A DNA stretch of 64,000 nucleotides from Lysobacteraceae bacterium. GTDB taxonomy: Bacteria; Pseudomonadota; Gammaproteobacteria; Xanthomonadales; Ahniellaceae. The notes under the pieces were generated by a model. The model ran no database searches. It was given only the letters and a program-made list of their open reading frames with translations, and was not told the DNA's origin. A program made the position numbers and the translations under genes. The stretch lies in NCBI GenBank assembly GCA_002995625.1, contig PVBP01000001.1, positions 1 through 64,000 on the forward strand, in the 5' to 3' direction. This document shows, piece by piece, positions 45,861-57,551 of the stretch; the first letter of the stretch is position 1, and every line of letters begins with the position of its first letter.

Positions 45861-47018
45861 TCAGCGGCCGGCGAGCGCGTCGACGATCCGGAGCCGGCCG
45901 GCGCGCAGCGCCGGTGGCAGCCCGACCGCGAGCGCGAGCGCCACGATCGCGACCAGGGCCTGGGTCCAGACCGCGAGGTTGAGCGGCACCGGCGGGAAGT
46001 CCGGCAGCCTCGCGAGGCCGGTCGCGATCAGCTGCGCGAGCCCCATGCCGGCAAGCCCGCCGATCGCGCACAGCAGCAGCGCCTCGGCCAGCACCAGCGC
46101 GGTCACGAGCCCGTTCGGGAAGCCGAGCGTCTTCAGCACCGCGAGCTCCGGGATGCGCTCGCGGACCGCCTGCGCCATCGTGTTGCCGGTCAGGATCAGG
46201 ATCGTGAAGAAGACCGCGATCAGGATCAGCGTCACGATCAGGCCGATGTCGCCGATCTGCTTGAAGAAGCCGAGCTGGAAGTCGCGCTCGCTCTGGGTCT
46301 TGGTCTCGTTCGGCGAGTTCGCGAACAGGCTGTCGATCGCCTGCGCGATCGCGTTGGCCTGGCCCGCGTCGGCGACGCGCACGTCGTAGATGCCGGCCAG
46401 TCCGCGCGCGAACTGGCGCGCCTCGTCGAAGTAGTCGAAGTTGATCCACATTACGCCGGTGCGCTGCCGGGTCTCCTCGTCGCGCCCGTCGTAGATCCCG
46501 ACGATGTCGAAGGTCCAGGTCTTGTTGCCGTCGCGCTGCGGCCAGATCGTCGACTGGATCGGCACCTTGTCGCCGACCTGCCAGCCGAAGCGTTCGGCCA
46601 GGCGCCTGCCGACGATCGCGCCGGTGCGTGTGGTCTCGAAGGCGCGCCACTGCTCCTCGGGCATCACGTACTCCGGGTAGACCTCGCGGAACGTGGCGGG
46701 GTCGGTCGCGAACTGCGGGAAGAAGTTGCGCGGCTCCTGGTAGATGCCGCCAAACCACTGCCGCCAGGTGATCGCCTCGATCCCGGGCACGGTGCGCAGC
46801 TGCTGGCGCATCGCGAGCGGCAGCGCCTCGGTGAACGAGACCCGCGACTGCACGATCAGCCGGTCGGCGCCGGCGAAGGTCGGCGGCGCCGAGAACAGCA
46901 CGTTGACCGCCTGCAGCAATCCGAACAGCAGGAAGGCCATCGCCAGCGACAGCACCGTCAGCAGCGTGCGTGTCTTCTTGCGGAACAGGCTGGCCCAGAC
47001 CAGCTGGAAGTACTTCAT
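45861..47018 (-). CDS. ABC transporter permease, FtsX/MacB-type (first)
   Basis: Permease of 385 residues with the same architecture as the following gene: N-terminal helix after FRKKTRTLLTVLSLAMAFLL, periplasmic domain with RTGAIVGRRLAERFGWQVGD and three C-terminal helices (LIVTLILIAVFFTILILTGN; RERIPELAVLKTLGF). The two permeases are clearly paralogous but diverged. It lies 26 bases after the ATPase gene. The family exports macrolides, peptides or lipoproteins, or transmits force; no substrate can be named here. Confidence 0.86.
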   Translation of the reverse strand: MKYFQLVWASLFRKKTRTLLTVLSLAMAFLLFGLLQAVNVLFSAPPTFAGADRLIVQSRVSFTEALPLAMRQQLRTVPGIEAITWRQWFGGIYQEPRNFFPQFATDPATFREVYPEYVMPEEQWRAFETTRTGAIVGRRLAERFGWQVGDKVPIQSTIWPQRDGNKTWTFDIVGIYDGRDEETRQRTGVMWINFDYFDEARQFARGLAGIYDVRVADAGQANAIAQAIDSLFANSPNETKTQSERDFQLGFFKQIGDIGLIVTLILIAVFFTILILTGNTMAQAVRERIPELAVLKTLGFPNGLVTALVLAEALLLCAIGGLAGMGLAQLIATGLARLPDFPPVPLNLAVWTQALVAIVALALAVGLPPALRAGRLRIVDALAGR

Positions 47019-47044
47019 CGGGATCTCCCTCGGCTGCGACGCCG

Positions 47045-47737
<693 letters not shown>

Positions 47738-47803
47738 CGTCGTCTCCTCGGTTCGATTCGTCGGCCAGGAGGGCCGGTTGCATTCGGCCCACCGTCGGCC
47801 CGG

Positions 47804-49039
47804 TCAGTCCCCGCGCCGCTCGCGGATCGCCGCACCGTCGGCCAGCGTCTCGGGCGGATCCAGCACCACGCGCTCGCCGGCGCGGACGCCGTCGAGGACC
47901 TGGCGCGCATTGCCGACCGTCGCCGTGCCGGTCGTGACCGCGCGCTCGCGCGCGAGCTCGCCGTCGGCGACGTACACGACCTCCCGCCCGCCACGGCGCG
48001 CGATCGCCGCCGCCGGCACCAGCACGCCCCGCGGCGCCGCATCGGCCGGCCGCTCCGCGCCCTCGTCGAGGAACGCGACGCGCACGCCCATGTCCGGCAG
48101 GATCCGGGGGTCCTTGTCCTCGATCGCGACGCGCACGCGCACGGTGGCCTTGGTCCGGTCGGCGGTCGGGATCAGCGCGATGACCCGCGCCGGGATCCTC
48201 CAGTCCGGATAGGCGTTCAGCGTCGCGGTCGCCGGCTGGCCGGCCGCGACGCGGTTGATGAAGGCCTCGTTGACGTCGACCTCGATCTCGAGCGAATCCA
48301 TGTCGACGATCGTGCCGATGCCGGTGCGCGTGAAGCCGCCGCCGGCCGACAGCGGCGAGATCATCTCGCCGGGCTGCGCGGCCTTGATCGTGACCACGCC
48401 GTCGAACGGCGCGCGGATCGTGGTGTTGTCGAGCGTCACGCGCGAGACCGCGAGCGCGTCGCGCGCAACCGCGACCCCGCGCTCGGCGGCCGCGAGCTGC
48501 GCGCGCAGCTGGTCGACCGCGGTGCCCGCCTGCTCGAGCGCGAACGCCGAGGTCAGCTGGCGCTCCGCCAGCTCCCGTTGTCGCCTGAGGTCGGACTCGG
48601 CCTGCCTGAGCTGGGCGCGGATCGCGCCGAGCTGGGCCTCGGCCTGGCGCACCTGGGCCTCGCCGAGGGCGACCTGGGCGCGCGCGGTGTCATCGACGAG
48701 CCGGGCGAGCACCTGGCCCTCGGTGACCCGCATGCCTTCCTCGATCAGCACCTCGCTGACCTGGCCGGTGATCTGCGAGGACACCGTCGCGATGCGCCGC
48801 GCGGTCACGTAGCCGGTGGCATCGAGCACCGACGCGCTGCCCGGGTTCGACGGCATCGCGACGACGGCGGCGAGCCGCACTTCGGTGGCCTGATCGCGAC
48901 CGAGGAGGAACCAGGCGCCGGCCGCGACCAGGACCACGACGGCGGCGACCGCGCCGATGCGCCACGCGCCCCCGCCGGACCGGGGCGCCGGACGACCGCG
49001 GTCGATGCGAAGCTGTTCGAGGAGGTCCTTGTTTTCCAC
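47804..49039 (-). CDS. Periplasmic adaptor (HlyD/MacA family)
   Basis: Membrane-fusion protein of 411 residues. A single N-terminal helix (IGAVAAVVVLVAAGAWFLLG) is followed by the lipoyl half (GYVTARRIATVSSQITGQV), a coiled-coil hairpin (about 110-195, Gln/Ala/Arg-rich) and the second lipoyl half (TTIRAPFDGVVTIKAAQPGE). Then come the beta-barrel and membrane-proximal domains. It starts at GTG 49039 and leads the operon adaptor-ATPase-permease-permease. No outer-membrane TolC-type gene is in the window, so a chromosomal TolC would have to be shared. The FAH-family gene is divergent. Confidence 0.88.
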   Translation of the reverse strand: MENKDLLEQLRIDRGRPAPRSGGGAWRIGAVAAVVVLVAAGAWFLLGRDQATEVRLAAVVAMPSNPGSASVLDATGYVTARRIATVSSQITGQVSEVLIEEGMRVTEGQVLARLVDDTARAQVALGEAQVRQAEAQLGAIRAQLRQAESDLRRQRELAERQLTSAFALEQAGTAVDQLRAQLAAAERGVAVARDALAVSRVTLDNTTIRAPFDGVVTIKAAQPGEMISPLSAGGGFTRTGIGTIVDMDSLEIEVDVNEAFINRVAAGQPATATLNAYPDWRIPARVIALIPTADRTKATVRVRVAIEDKDPRILPDMGVRVAFLDEGAERPADAAPRGVLVPAAAIARRGGREVVYVADGELARERAVTTGTATVGNARQVLDGVRAGERVVLDPPETLADGAAIRERRGD

Positions 49040-49228
49040 GTCGCTGGGCCCGGCTGCAGGGAACAGCCGTGAAGTGTGCCCAGAATCGGATCAAGCCGCC
49101 GCGAGGGCCAGACCCGGAAGTCAGGGGCTGCGGGTGATGGTCGTCATCTCCACGGTGTCGACCGCGCATCGGCGAGGCGGATGGCGCTTGATACGCTCTC
49201 GGGCCCACACCGAGCCACGAGGCCATCG

Positions 49229-49912
49229 ATGTCCGTGATCCCCGCCCCGCCGCTCGCCAGTCTGCCGGTCCTCGGCAGCGCCGACCGCTTCCCGGTGCAC
49301 CGCATCTACTGCATCGGCCGCAACTATGCCGAGCACGCGCGCGAGATGGGCGCCACGGTCGATCGCGGCCAGCCGGTGTTCTTCCTGAAGGCCGCGACCT
49401 GCCTGTGGGATCCGGCCGAACCGGTGCCCTACCCGCCGGCGACGCAGGATCTCCACCACGAGGTCGAGCTGGTCGCGGCACTCGGCGCCGGCGGCCGCGA
49501 CCTCGACCTCGACGCGGCCCGGCGGGCGATCCACGGCTACGCGCTGGGCCTCGACCTGACCCGTCGCGACCTCCAGGCGGCGGCCAAGGCCAAGGGCCTG
49601 CCGTGGGACACGGCGAAGAACTTCGAGGCCGCAGCGCCAACCGGCCCGATCCGTCCGGTCTCGCCGGACTTCGACCCGACCTCGGGCGAGCTGTCGCTCG
49701 AGGTCAACGGCGTCGTCCGCCAGCGCGCCGACATCGCCGAGATGGTTTTCCAAGTGCCCGAGATCGTCGCGATGCTGTCGCGGCTCTTCACCCTGCGGCC
49801 CGGCGATCTCGTGTTCACCGGCACCCCGGCCGGCGTCGCGGCGCTGGTCCCGGGCGACCGCTTCGTCGCGCGTTTCCCGGGGCTTCCCGCGCTCGCGGGG
49901 ACCATGGCCTGA
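49229..49912 (+). CDS. Fumarylacetoacetate hydrolase family protein
   Basis: Metal-dependent C-C hydrolase, decarboxylase or isomerase fold (FAH, COG0179), 227 residues. Characteristic elements are HRIYCIGRNYAEHAREMG at the N terminus, PVFFLKAATCLWDPAEPVPYP, and the metal-binding set HHEVELVAALG (Glu-x-Glu). GYALGLDLTRRDLQAAAKAK and DLVFTGTPAGVAAL follow. The cellular substrate is not obvious; many relatives act on acylpyruvates or oxaloacetate. ATG 49229 gives the family N terminus. It is divergent from the exporter operon and convergent with the porin. Confidence 0.86.
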   Translation: MSVIPAPPLASLPVLGSADRFPVHRIYCIGRNYAEHAREMGATVDRGQPVFFLKAATCLWDPAEPVPYPPATQDLHHEVELVAALGAGGRDLDLDAARRAIHGYALGLDLTRRDLQAAAKAKGLPWDTAKNFEAAAPTGPIRPVSPDFDPTSGELSLEVNGVVRQRADIAEMVFQVPEIVAMLSRLFTLRPGDLVFTGTPAGVAALVPGDRFVARFPGLPALAGTMA

Positions 49913-49947
49913 GCCGGCGCGGCACCACGACGCGGGCCGGCGCCGGA

Positions 49948-51306
49948 TCAGAACACGTACTGGGCGCGCAGGCCCCACTGGTGGCCATCGGCGTCGGTCG
50001 CGTCGTCCGAGCCGCGCGTGAAGTTCAGCATCAGCCGGACCTGGTCGGTCGCGTACCAGTTGAGACCGAGCACGTACCGGGTCGCGCCGATGCCGGCGAC
50101 GTCGTCCCGACGCACCCGGTCGGCGCGCGCGATGACCTCCCAGCCGCCGCCGGCGGCCGGCTTCGGCCGCTTGAGGATCCCCTCGCCGACGGCATAGCCG
50201 GGGGTCGCGTCGATCAACCAACCCACTTGCAGGTAGCCGGCCTCGACGATCGCATCGCGTGGCGAGGCCTCGAAGCGACCCCGTGCCCACTCGGATTGCC
50301 AGTGGATGGCACCGACACGGCCGGCGACCTCGAGCCCGACCGCGTCGAGCCCGGCGTCGCTGCCGGCAGGACCGCGGAAGATCGACGCATTGGGCCCGCG
50401 GCGGCCGGCCCACGCCGCATCGACGCTCAAGGCGGGCGTGCCCTGCCCGCCGCGCTCGACGCTGCCCCAGAGACCGACGTGGAGCAGCCGGTCGCCCTCG
50501 ACGATCGGGGCCCATGTGCCGCGCGCGGCGAGACCGAATCCCTCGTTGCGCGGCGTCGTGTCCTTGCGCAGCGTCGACGCCGAAACGCCGAGCGACCCGG
50601 ACTCGAAACCCCGCAGGAAGCCGATGCCCTGTTGCCACTGACGCCCGGTGAAGAGTCCGCTGCCGGTCGTGAAGCCGCGCTCCAGCACCGAGATGTCGTT
50701 CGAGCTGGTGAGCTCCTCGAGCGAGCGGTGCGGCTTGAACTGGCCGAGGGTCAGCGTGCCGCCGGCGAGCCCGGTCTCGATGTAGACGTCGCGCAGGTCG
50801 ATCTCGCGACCGGACATCTCGAGCTGCACGCGGTAGTCCCAGCCGCCGGCCGATCCGTCGGCCTGGACGCGCGCGCGGCGGAACTCGCTGCCGCCGGCCG
50901 AGGCGTCGGCATCGCCACCGAAGGCATAGCCGTCGTAGTGGATCCGTCCGCCGATGCGGAAGCTCGTTCCGGCAGCGTCGTTGCCGGCCCGAAGCCCGGG
51001 TCCGGCACGCACCTCGACGCCGGGCGCGGCCGCCGGCGCCTCGGACGCCACGGCCTGCGCCGGCTCCGGCCCGGCCGCTTCGACGGCGGCCGCGAGCTTC
51101 GCCTCGAGCGTCGCCAGCCGCGCGCGCAGCTCGCCGAGTTCCGCGCGCAGCGCCGCGAGTTCCGGTGGCTCCGGCGTCGCGGGGGCGGCGGGCGCCGGCA
51201 TCGCCGGCGTGATCAGCGCCAGCGCCGCCACCAGAAGCGCCCGGGACGGGATCACGGAAGGTTGCGGCTGGCGTTCGGAAACGACTGGACTTCGGGTCGC
51301 ATGCAT
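49948..51306 (-). CDS. OprO/OprP-type phosphate-selective porin family protein
   Basis: Outer-membrane barrel of 452 residues. After a long signal peptide (to about residue 42, LVAALALITPAMPAPA) comes a coiled-coil segment (LAALRAELGELRARLATLEA), typical of these trimeric porins, and an Ala/Pro/Glu linker. The barrel begins near FRIGGRIHYDGYAFGGDA and ends GHQWGLRAQYVF with the terminal Phe. WDYRVQLEMSGREIDLRDVY and FKPHRSLEELTSSND match the family signature. It lies 38 bases after the response-regulator gene and is probably a target and operon partner of that two-component system. Selectivity for phosphate is only the family name. Confidence 0.83.
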   Translation of the reverse strand: MHATRSPVVSERQPQPSVIPSRALLVAALALITPAMPAPAAPATPEPPELAALRAELGELRARLATLEAKLAAAVEAAGPEPAQAVASEAPAAAPGVEVRAGPGLRAGNDAAGTSFRIGGRIHYDGYAFGGDADASAGGSEFRRARVQADGSAGGWDYRVQLEMSGREIDLRDVYIETGLAGGTLTLGQFKPHRSLEELTSSNDISVLERGFTTGSGLFTGRQWQQGIGFLRGFESGSLGVSASTLRKDTTPRNEGFGLAARGTWAPIVEGDRLLHVGLWGSVERGGQGTPALSVDAAWAGRRGPNASIFRGPAGSDAGLDAVGLEVAGRVGAIHWQSEWARGRFEASPRDAIVEAGYLQVGWLIDATPGYAVGEGILKRPKPAAGGGWEVIARADRVRRDDVAGIGATRYVLGLNWYATDQVRLMLNFTRGSDDATDADGHQWGLRAQYVF

Positions 51307-51344
51307 CGGCAGCGGCCTCCTCGGGCGGAAAGGGGAACGGAGCG

Positions 51345-52034
51345 TCAGGGTTCGGCGGGCGCCTCGAGCCGATAGCCGAGGCCGCGCACGGTGGTGATCA
51401 GGGACGGCGCGTTCGGCTCGTCGAGCTTGCCGCGCAGGCGCTTGATGTAGACGTCGACGACGTTGGTCAGCGGATCGGCCGCGAGTCCCCAGACCGTCGA
51501 CAGGATCCGCTCGCGGCTCAGCATCCGGCCCGGAGCGCTCATCAGCAGCTCGAGCAGCGCCAGCTCGCGCGCGGTCAGCGCGATCGCGCGACCGCCCCGG
51601 GTCACCGCCATCCGCTGTCGATCGAACACCAGGTCGCCGACGACCAGCGTGGTGTCGCGGCGAACCAGCTGGGGCGGGCGGCGCAGCAGCGCCTCGATCC
51701 TGGCCAGCAGCTCGTCGAACGCGAACGGCTTCGGCAGATAGTCGTCGGCGCCGCACCGCAGGCCGGCGACCCGATCCTCGACGTTGCCCATCGCGGTCAG
51801 CATCAGCATCGGCACCGGATTGCACTCGGCGCGCAGCTGCTGGCACAGCTCCATCCCGGAGATGCCCGGCAGCATCACGTCGACCAGCGCGACGTCGATG
51901 CCCCCGGCCCGGAACCGCGGCAGTGCGTCCTCGGCGCTGCCGACGACCGTGGCCCCGTATCCCTCCGCGCGCAGCCCGCGCGCGAGGAAATCCGAGACGC
52001 GCAGGTCGTCCTCGACGATCAGGACCTGTGGCAT
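51345..52034 (-). CDS. OmpR-family response regulator
   Basis: Response regulator of 229 residues: receiver with acidic residues E8-D9-D10, phospho-acceptor D52 in ALVDVMLPG and K in DDYLPKPF. The OmpR-type winged helix contains LTARELALLELLMSAPGRMLSRE and ends TTVRGLGYRLEAP. It overlaps the kinase gene by 16 bases and precedes the porin gene by 38, making a kinase-regulator-porin operon. It belongs to the heavy-metal/QseB-like branch by wording, but the signal is unknown. Confidence 0.88.
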   Translation of the reverse strand: MPQVLIVEDDLRVSDFLARGLRAEGYGATVVGSAEDALPRFRAGGIDVALVDVMLPGISGMELCQQLRAECNPVPMLMLTAMGNVEDRVAGLRCGADDYLPKPFAFDELLARIEALLRRPPQLVRRDTTLVVGDLVFDRQRMAVTRGGRAIALTARELALLELLMSAPGRMLSRERILSTVWGLAADPLTNVVDVYIKRLRGKLDEPNAPSLITTVRGLGYRLEAPAEP

Positions 52035-53620
52035 GCGGCCTCCGTCGCTCCGGAGGACGTCGCCTCGGCCAGTCGCGGCAGCACCAGGGTGGCCCTGAGA
52101 CCGCCGTCGGCCCGTCGCGCCAGCTCGATGTCGCCGCGATGGGCGGTGGCGATCCGGCGCGCGATGCCGAGGCCGATGCCGAGGCCATCGCGATCGATGG
52201 CTCTCGCCGCGCTGCCGCGGAAGTGCGGCTCGAAGGCCTGCCGGATCTCCTCGTCCGTCATGCCCGGACCCTCGTCGTCGACATGCATCAGCCAGTGCTC
52301 GGCCTCCCCGGCCATTCCAACCCGCACGACGCCGCCGCGCGGGGAGTAACGGATCGCATTGTCGATCAGGATCGCGAGCACCTGCTGCAGGCGCTCGCGA
52401 TCGCCTTCGACCACGGCGTCGGATTCCGGAACGACGCCGGCGTGCTCGAGCCGGACGCCTCTGACCTCGGCCACCGCCTGCATCTGCGTGACCGCGGCGC
52501 GGACGACGCCGGCGATCGGGACACGCGCGGTCGCGAGCGCGTAGCCGAGGCTGCCGTCGCGCGCCGCCTCGACGAGATCGCGAACGCGCGCGCCGATCTC
52601 GCCGGCCGCCTCCACGATCCGGCGCAGCGCCGCCTTGAGCTCGATCGCATCGCCCGGACCGCGAAGCGCCAGCTCGGCCTCGCCGCGGATCACGGTCACC
52701 GGAGTCCTCAGCTCGTGGCTCAGCTCGGCGAAGAATCGGCGCCGCCCGGCCTCGATGTCGAGCAGCGCGTCATGCGCCTTGAGCGCGACCCGCGTGCGCT
52801 CGGAGACGAGCTCGTCGAGCCGGTGCTCCAGCGCCTCGCTGCGCGCCTGCGCCTCGGCCAGCGACGTGGCCATGCTGTCCAGCAGCCCGCCGATCCGGCC
52901 GAACTCGTCGTTGCCCGCCAGCTGGCTGCGGGCCGCGTAGTCGCCGCGACCGAGCGCCTCGGTGAGGCGCGTCAGCTCGGCGAACGGCCGGTCGAGGCGG
53001 CGCACGAAATAGAGCACGGCGATGATTCCAAGTGCCACGATGAGGGCCGCCATGCCGGCGATCGCGACGCGCTCGCGCTCGAGCAGGCGCGCCAGCCGCT
53101 CGGCCTCGACGCGGCTCGCGGCCTCCTGCCGCATCACCGCCTCGCGCAGCAGCGCGCGCATGTCGCGTCCGGCGAGCTCGTCGAAGGCGCGCAGCACGTC
53201 ACGCCAGAGATCGACCGAGGCGGTGGCGGGATCGACCCGCTCGGCCTCCCGGATCGCCCGGCTCATGACCGCGATGTTCTCCGCGACCAGCTCGACCTCG
53301 CGCGACTCGGAGGCCGGCACCCCGACGTCGCGGCGCGCGGCAAGCGCGCGCAGCGACGCGAGGCTGTCGGCGATCGCGGCCTCGAGCCGGTCGCGCACCT
53401 CGGGATCGGCCTCACCCGTCAGCATGTGCTCGGCGAACCAGACCTTGAGGCGCTGCTTGTTGCCCGAGATCTCGAGGTACTCGGCGAGCATCCGCGCCGC
53501 GACGACGCTGCGCTCGGAGTGGTGGGCGGCCGCGCTGGTCGCCCACCACATGAACAGCGCCTGCGCGATCGACAGCAGCGCCAGCGACGCGAAGGCCAGG
53601 GCCAGCCGGTTCCGGATCAC
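52019..53620 (-). CDS. Sensor histidine kinase
   Basis: Membrane kinase of 533 residues. TM1 is about 5-27 and TM2 about 186-206; the periplasmic sensor between them is almost wholly helical, of four-helix-bundle type. HAMP is about 207-260. The H-box is FFAELSHELRTPVTVI with H302. The catalytic half has ILIDNAIRYSPRGG, DDEGPGMTDEEI and GLGIGLGIARRI. The start GTG 53620 is the only one giving a proper first helix. It lies 31 bases after the NTF2-like gene and overlaps the response regulator. Confidence 0.88.
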   Translation of the reverse strand: MIRNRLALAFASLALLSIAQALFMWWATSAAAHHSERSVVAARMLAEYLEISGNKQRLKVWFAEHMLTGEADPEVRDRLEAAIADSLASLRALAARRDVGVPASESREVELVAENIAVMSRAIREAERVDPATASVDLWRDVLRAFDELAGRDMRALLREAVMRQEAASRVEAERLARLLERERVAIAGMAALIVALGIIAVLYFVRRLDRPFAELTRLTEALGRGDYAARSQLAGNDEFGRIGGLLDSMATSLAEAQARSEALEHRLDELVSERTRVALKAHDALLDIEAGRRRFFAELSHELRTPVTVIRGEAELALRGPGDAIELKAALRRIVEAAGEIGARVRDLVEAARDGSLGYALATARVPIAGVVRAAVTQMQAVAEVRGVRLEHAGVVPESDAVVEGDRERLQQVLAILIDNAIRYSPRGGVVRVGMAGEAEHWLMHVDDEGPGMTDEEIRQAFEPHFRGSAARAIDRDGLGIGLGIARRIATAHRGDIELARRADGGLRATLVLPRLAEATSSGATEAACHRS

Positions 53621-53651
53621 TCATGCCCCCGCGTCGCGATGCGCCCGCCGC

Positions 53652-54212
53652 TCAGTTCGGCTGGAACGGCAGCGACGAGTGGTGCAGCACGATCCGGAGC
53701 TTGCCGTCGTCGGTCTTCTTGAACGCCCAGGTCTTGTCGACCGTGGTCTTCGAGCCGTCCTTGTTGGTCAGGGTCACGTTGCCCATGGTCTTGGCGACGT
53801 CGCCATTGATGTGGATAGCGGCGTTCCGCACCTCGCACCCGGTCCAGCCCCGGAGCGCGAAGCCGTCGTCCTGCGGGAAGTTCGGATTGCCACCGACGAA
53901 GTATGCAAGCGCGCCCTCGCGCGTGGTGCGGAAGGTCTGCGGCGCCACGGTCAGCGTCGGCTTGAACAGCACCGGCCCGAGGTTGTAGCCGTACGCATCA
54001 TCGAGGATCCGGCCGGCGAGCGCGGTGGCGGCCTCGCGGCCATCGTTCGCGAAGGTCGTGCTGATCGACACCAGCGCATTGCACCAGCCGCTCTGCGCGG
54101 CGGCGACTTCGGCCTCGCTGATGTTGGCGTTGAACACCGGCGCGGACTGCGCGTGGGCGGCGCCGATCGACAGCGCCGCGGCGGCGGCGAGGGCAAGGGG
54201 GATTCGCTTCAT
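53652..54212 (-). CDS. Secreted NTF2/SnoaL-like protein
   Basis: Exported protein of 186 residues with signal peptide MKRIPLALAAAAALSIGAAHA. The mature part (ISEAEVAAAQSGWCNALVSI, PVLFKPTLTVAPQTFRTTR, GNPNFPQDDGFALRGWTG, AIHINGDVAKTMGNVTLTN, TVDKTWAFKKTDDGKLRIVL, HHSSLPF) has the shape of an NTF2-like cone fold. Homologues are sometimes labelled phosphoribosyl-AMP cyclohydrolase in databases, a name not supported by any active-site motif here. An AGGAG ribosome site precedes ATG 54212. It is first in an operon with the sensor kinase, regulator and porin, so it may be a periplasmic ligand-binding accessory. Its leader carries a long perfect hairpin. Confidence 0.7.
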   Translation of the reverse strand: MKRIPLALAAAAALSIGAAHAQSAPVFNANISEAEVAAAQSGWCNALVSISTTFANDGREAATALAGRILDDAYGYNLGPVLFKPTLTVAPQTFRTTREGALAYFVGGNPNFPQDDGFALRGWTGCEVRNAAIHINGDVAKTMGNVTLTNKDGSKTTVDKTWAFKKTDDGKLRIVLHHSSLPFQPN

Positions 54213-54554
54213 GGCTGTCTCCTGGAATGGAATGGAATGCCCGGATCGGGGGATCCGCGTGCCCGGGCATTCCAGTCGCGAACGCGTGAAACGCCAGTCC
54301 AGCGACGATGAAAACGCGCAACCGATCGCATGAAAAATCGGTGACAGCTTGGCACTGGTCCCTCGCCGGGCGGACTGGGGAAGGCCGCCCATCGCCGCAG
54401 CGCGAGGACGGAGCCGGCCGGCAGCGATCGATCGGGGGCACGCGGCTGCCGCCCCGCACCCCGGCCCGCCGTGCGCGGCGACATGGCCACGGCAATCCCG
54501 ACTCGCCTATGCTTCGGACACGCCGGCCGCGGGGGCCGGTCCGGAGAGCCGACG
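54213..54554. other. Intergenic region with a 12-bp inverted repeat
   Basis: This 342-base gap between divergent genes contains TGGAATGCCCGG (54233-54244) and its exact complement CCGGGCATTCCA (54263-54274) around an 18-base loop. An alternative inner hairpin is CGGATC-GGGG-GATCCG (54242-54257). Three tandem GGAAT units adjoin it. It lies 21-62 bases before the NTF2-like ATG, so on the minus transcript it would be in the 5' leader or at the promoter. The rest of the gap shows no further coding sequence or clear promoter. Confidence 0.5.
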
Positions 54555-54938
54555 ATGGGAATGATGAGCGAGTTCAAGACCTTCGCGATGCGCGGCAACG
54601 TGATCGACCTCGCGGTCGGCGTCGTGATCGGGGCAGCCTTCGGCAGGATCGTCACCGCGCTGGTCGACGGCGTGATCATGCCGCCGATCGGGCTCGCGAT
54701 CGGCGGCATCGACTTCTCGGCGATCACGATCCCGCTGACCGACGAGGTCGGCATCGCGATCGGCGCCTTCATCAACACGATCATCCAGTTCGTGATCATC
54801 GCGTTCGCGATCTTCCTCGTGATCAAGGCGATCAACCGGGTCCGGAAGGAGGAGCCTGCCGCGCCGGCGGCCCCACCGGAAGACGTCGTGCTGCTGACCG
54901 AGATCCGCGACCTGCTGAAGCAGCAGCGCGGAAGTTGA
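54555..54938 (+). CDS. mscL: Large-conductance mechanosensitive channel
   Basis: Pentameric channel that opens under membrane tension during osmotic downshock. The 127-residue protein has the typical amphipathic N terminus ([20 protein letters not shown]), the glycine-rich pore helix TM1 with [16 protein letters not shown], and [11 protein letters not shown] in the periplasmic loop. TM2 ([21 protein letters not shown]) is followed by a charged C-terminal helix ([14 protein letters not shown]). ATG 54555 is used; a second ATG pair (54561, 54564) lies close by. Monocistronic by context. Confidence 0.94.
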   Translation: MGMMSEFKTFAMRGNVIDLAVGVVIGAAFGRIVTALVDGVIMPPIGLAIGGIDFSAITIPLTDEVGIAIGAFINTIIQFVIIAFAIFLVIKAINRVRKEEPAAPAAPPEDVVLLTEIRDLLKQQRGS

Positions 54939-54944
54939 GCGCAG

Positions 54945-54982
54945 GGTCGACCGGCGGCGGGCCGCCCCCGCCCCGTTCGACC
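54945..54982 (+). terminator. Hairpin after mscL
   Basis: GGTCGA (54945-54950) pairs with TCGACC (54977-54982), and the interior GGCGG/CCGCC arms extend the stem. It lies six bases after the mscL stop. No T-run follows, so terminator function is only suggested by position. Confidence 0.35.
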
Positions 54983-55056
54983 AACGTCGCGTCGTCCGGA
55001 GGGACGATCCGGACCAGATTGGGCGCCACGGGATCATCCGCCTGGGAGGGCAAGCC

Positions 55057-56994
<1,938 letters not shown>

Positions 56995-57056
56995 GGATCG
57001 GGCGCGGCACGACATGCCCGCGCGCCGGCCAAGGCGAGGACCCGCGCCGGCGCGGG

Positions 57057-57494
57057 ATTGCCGAGCGCATCCGGCTCCCGGCGACGTGGCCGGGCCGCGC
57101 CGACGCGATCGCCCAGGGGCGCGACTGGCTGGTCGAGCGCGACCGCATCGGGGCCGCGCGGACGCTGATCGCCATCGATGCCGCGTTCTACGTCGGGCTC
57201 GGGCTGCTGCTGGTGCTGGTCGATCGGGCGCGGAGGAAAGGCGATCCCGCCGGCTCGCAGCCGCGCACCGGCGCGAGGCGCCTCGCGCTTTACGCAGCGC
57301 TGGTCTATTTCGCTGGTGAGTCGACCGAGACCGCAGCGGCGCTCGTCGCGCTGGACTCCGAATCGCCACCGGTCGACGCGCTCGCCGTCGCGACGCTCGT
57401 GAAGTGGATCGGCGTCGCGGTCCTGGGGCCGGCGCTCGTGATTCGATGGGCGCCGCGTGGCGTCCCTGCCGGCGAGACGCGACGGCGCCCCTGA
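57057..57494 (+). CDS. Small membrane protein with no conventional start codon
   Basis: A reading frame between acs and the SGNH hydrolase encodes a plausible three-helix membrane protein. The segments are TLIAIDAAFYVGLGLLLVLV, RRLALYAALVYFAGEST and ATLVKWIGVAVLGPALVIRW, separated by charged loops and ending GETRRRP. The hydrophobic pattern is absent from the other two frames, which favours coding. However, no ATG, GTG or TTG lies in frame before the first helix: ATT 57057 and CTG 57129 are the only candidates. It may use a rare start, or be a decayed gene whose 5' end was lost. No family is recognised. Confidence 0.4.
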   Translation: MAERIRLPATWPGRADAIAQGRDWLVERDRIGAARTLIAIDAAFYVGLGLLLVLVDRARRKGDPAGSQPRTGARRLALYAALVYFAGESTETAAALVALDSESPPVDALAVATLVKWIGVAVLGPALVIRWAPRGVPAGETRRRP

Positions 57495-57551
57495 AACCTC
57501 GCCCGGCCCCGTTGCCGCGATTCAACGATCCCGCCCGAACCGGAGAACCCC

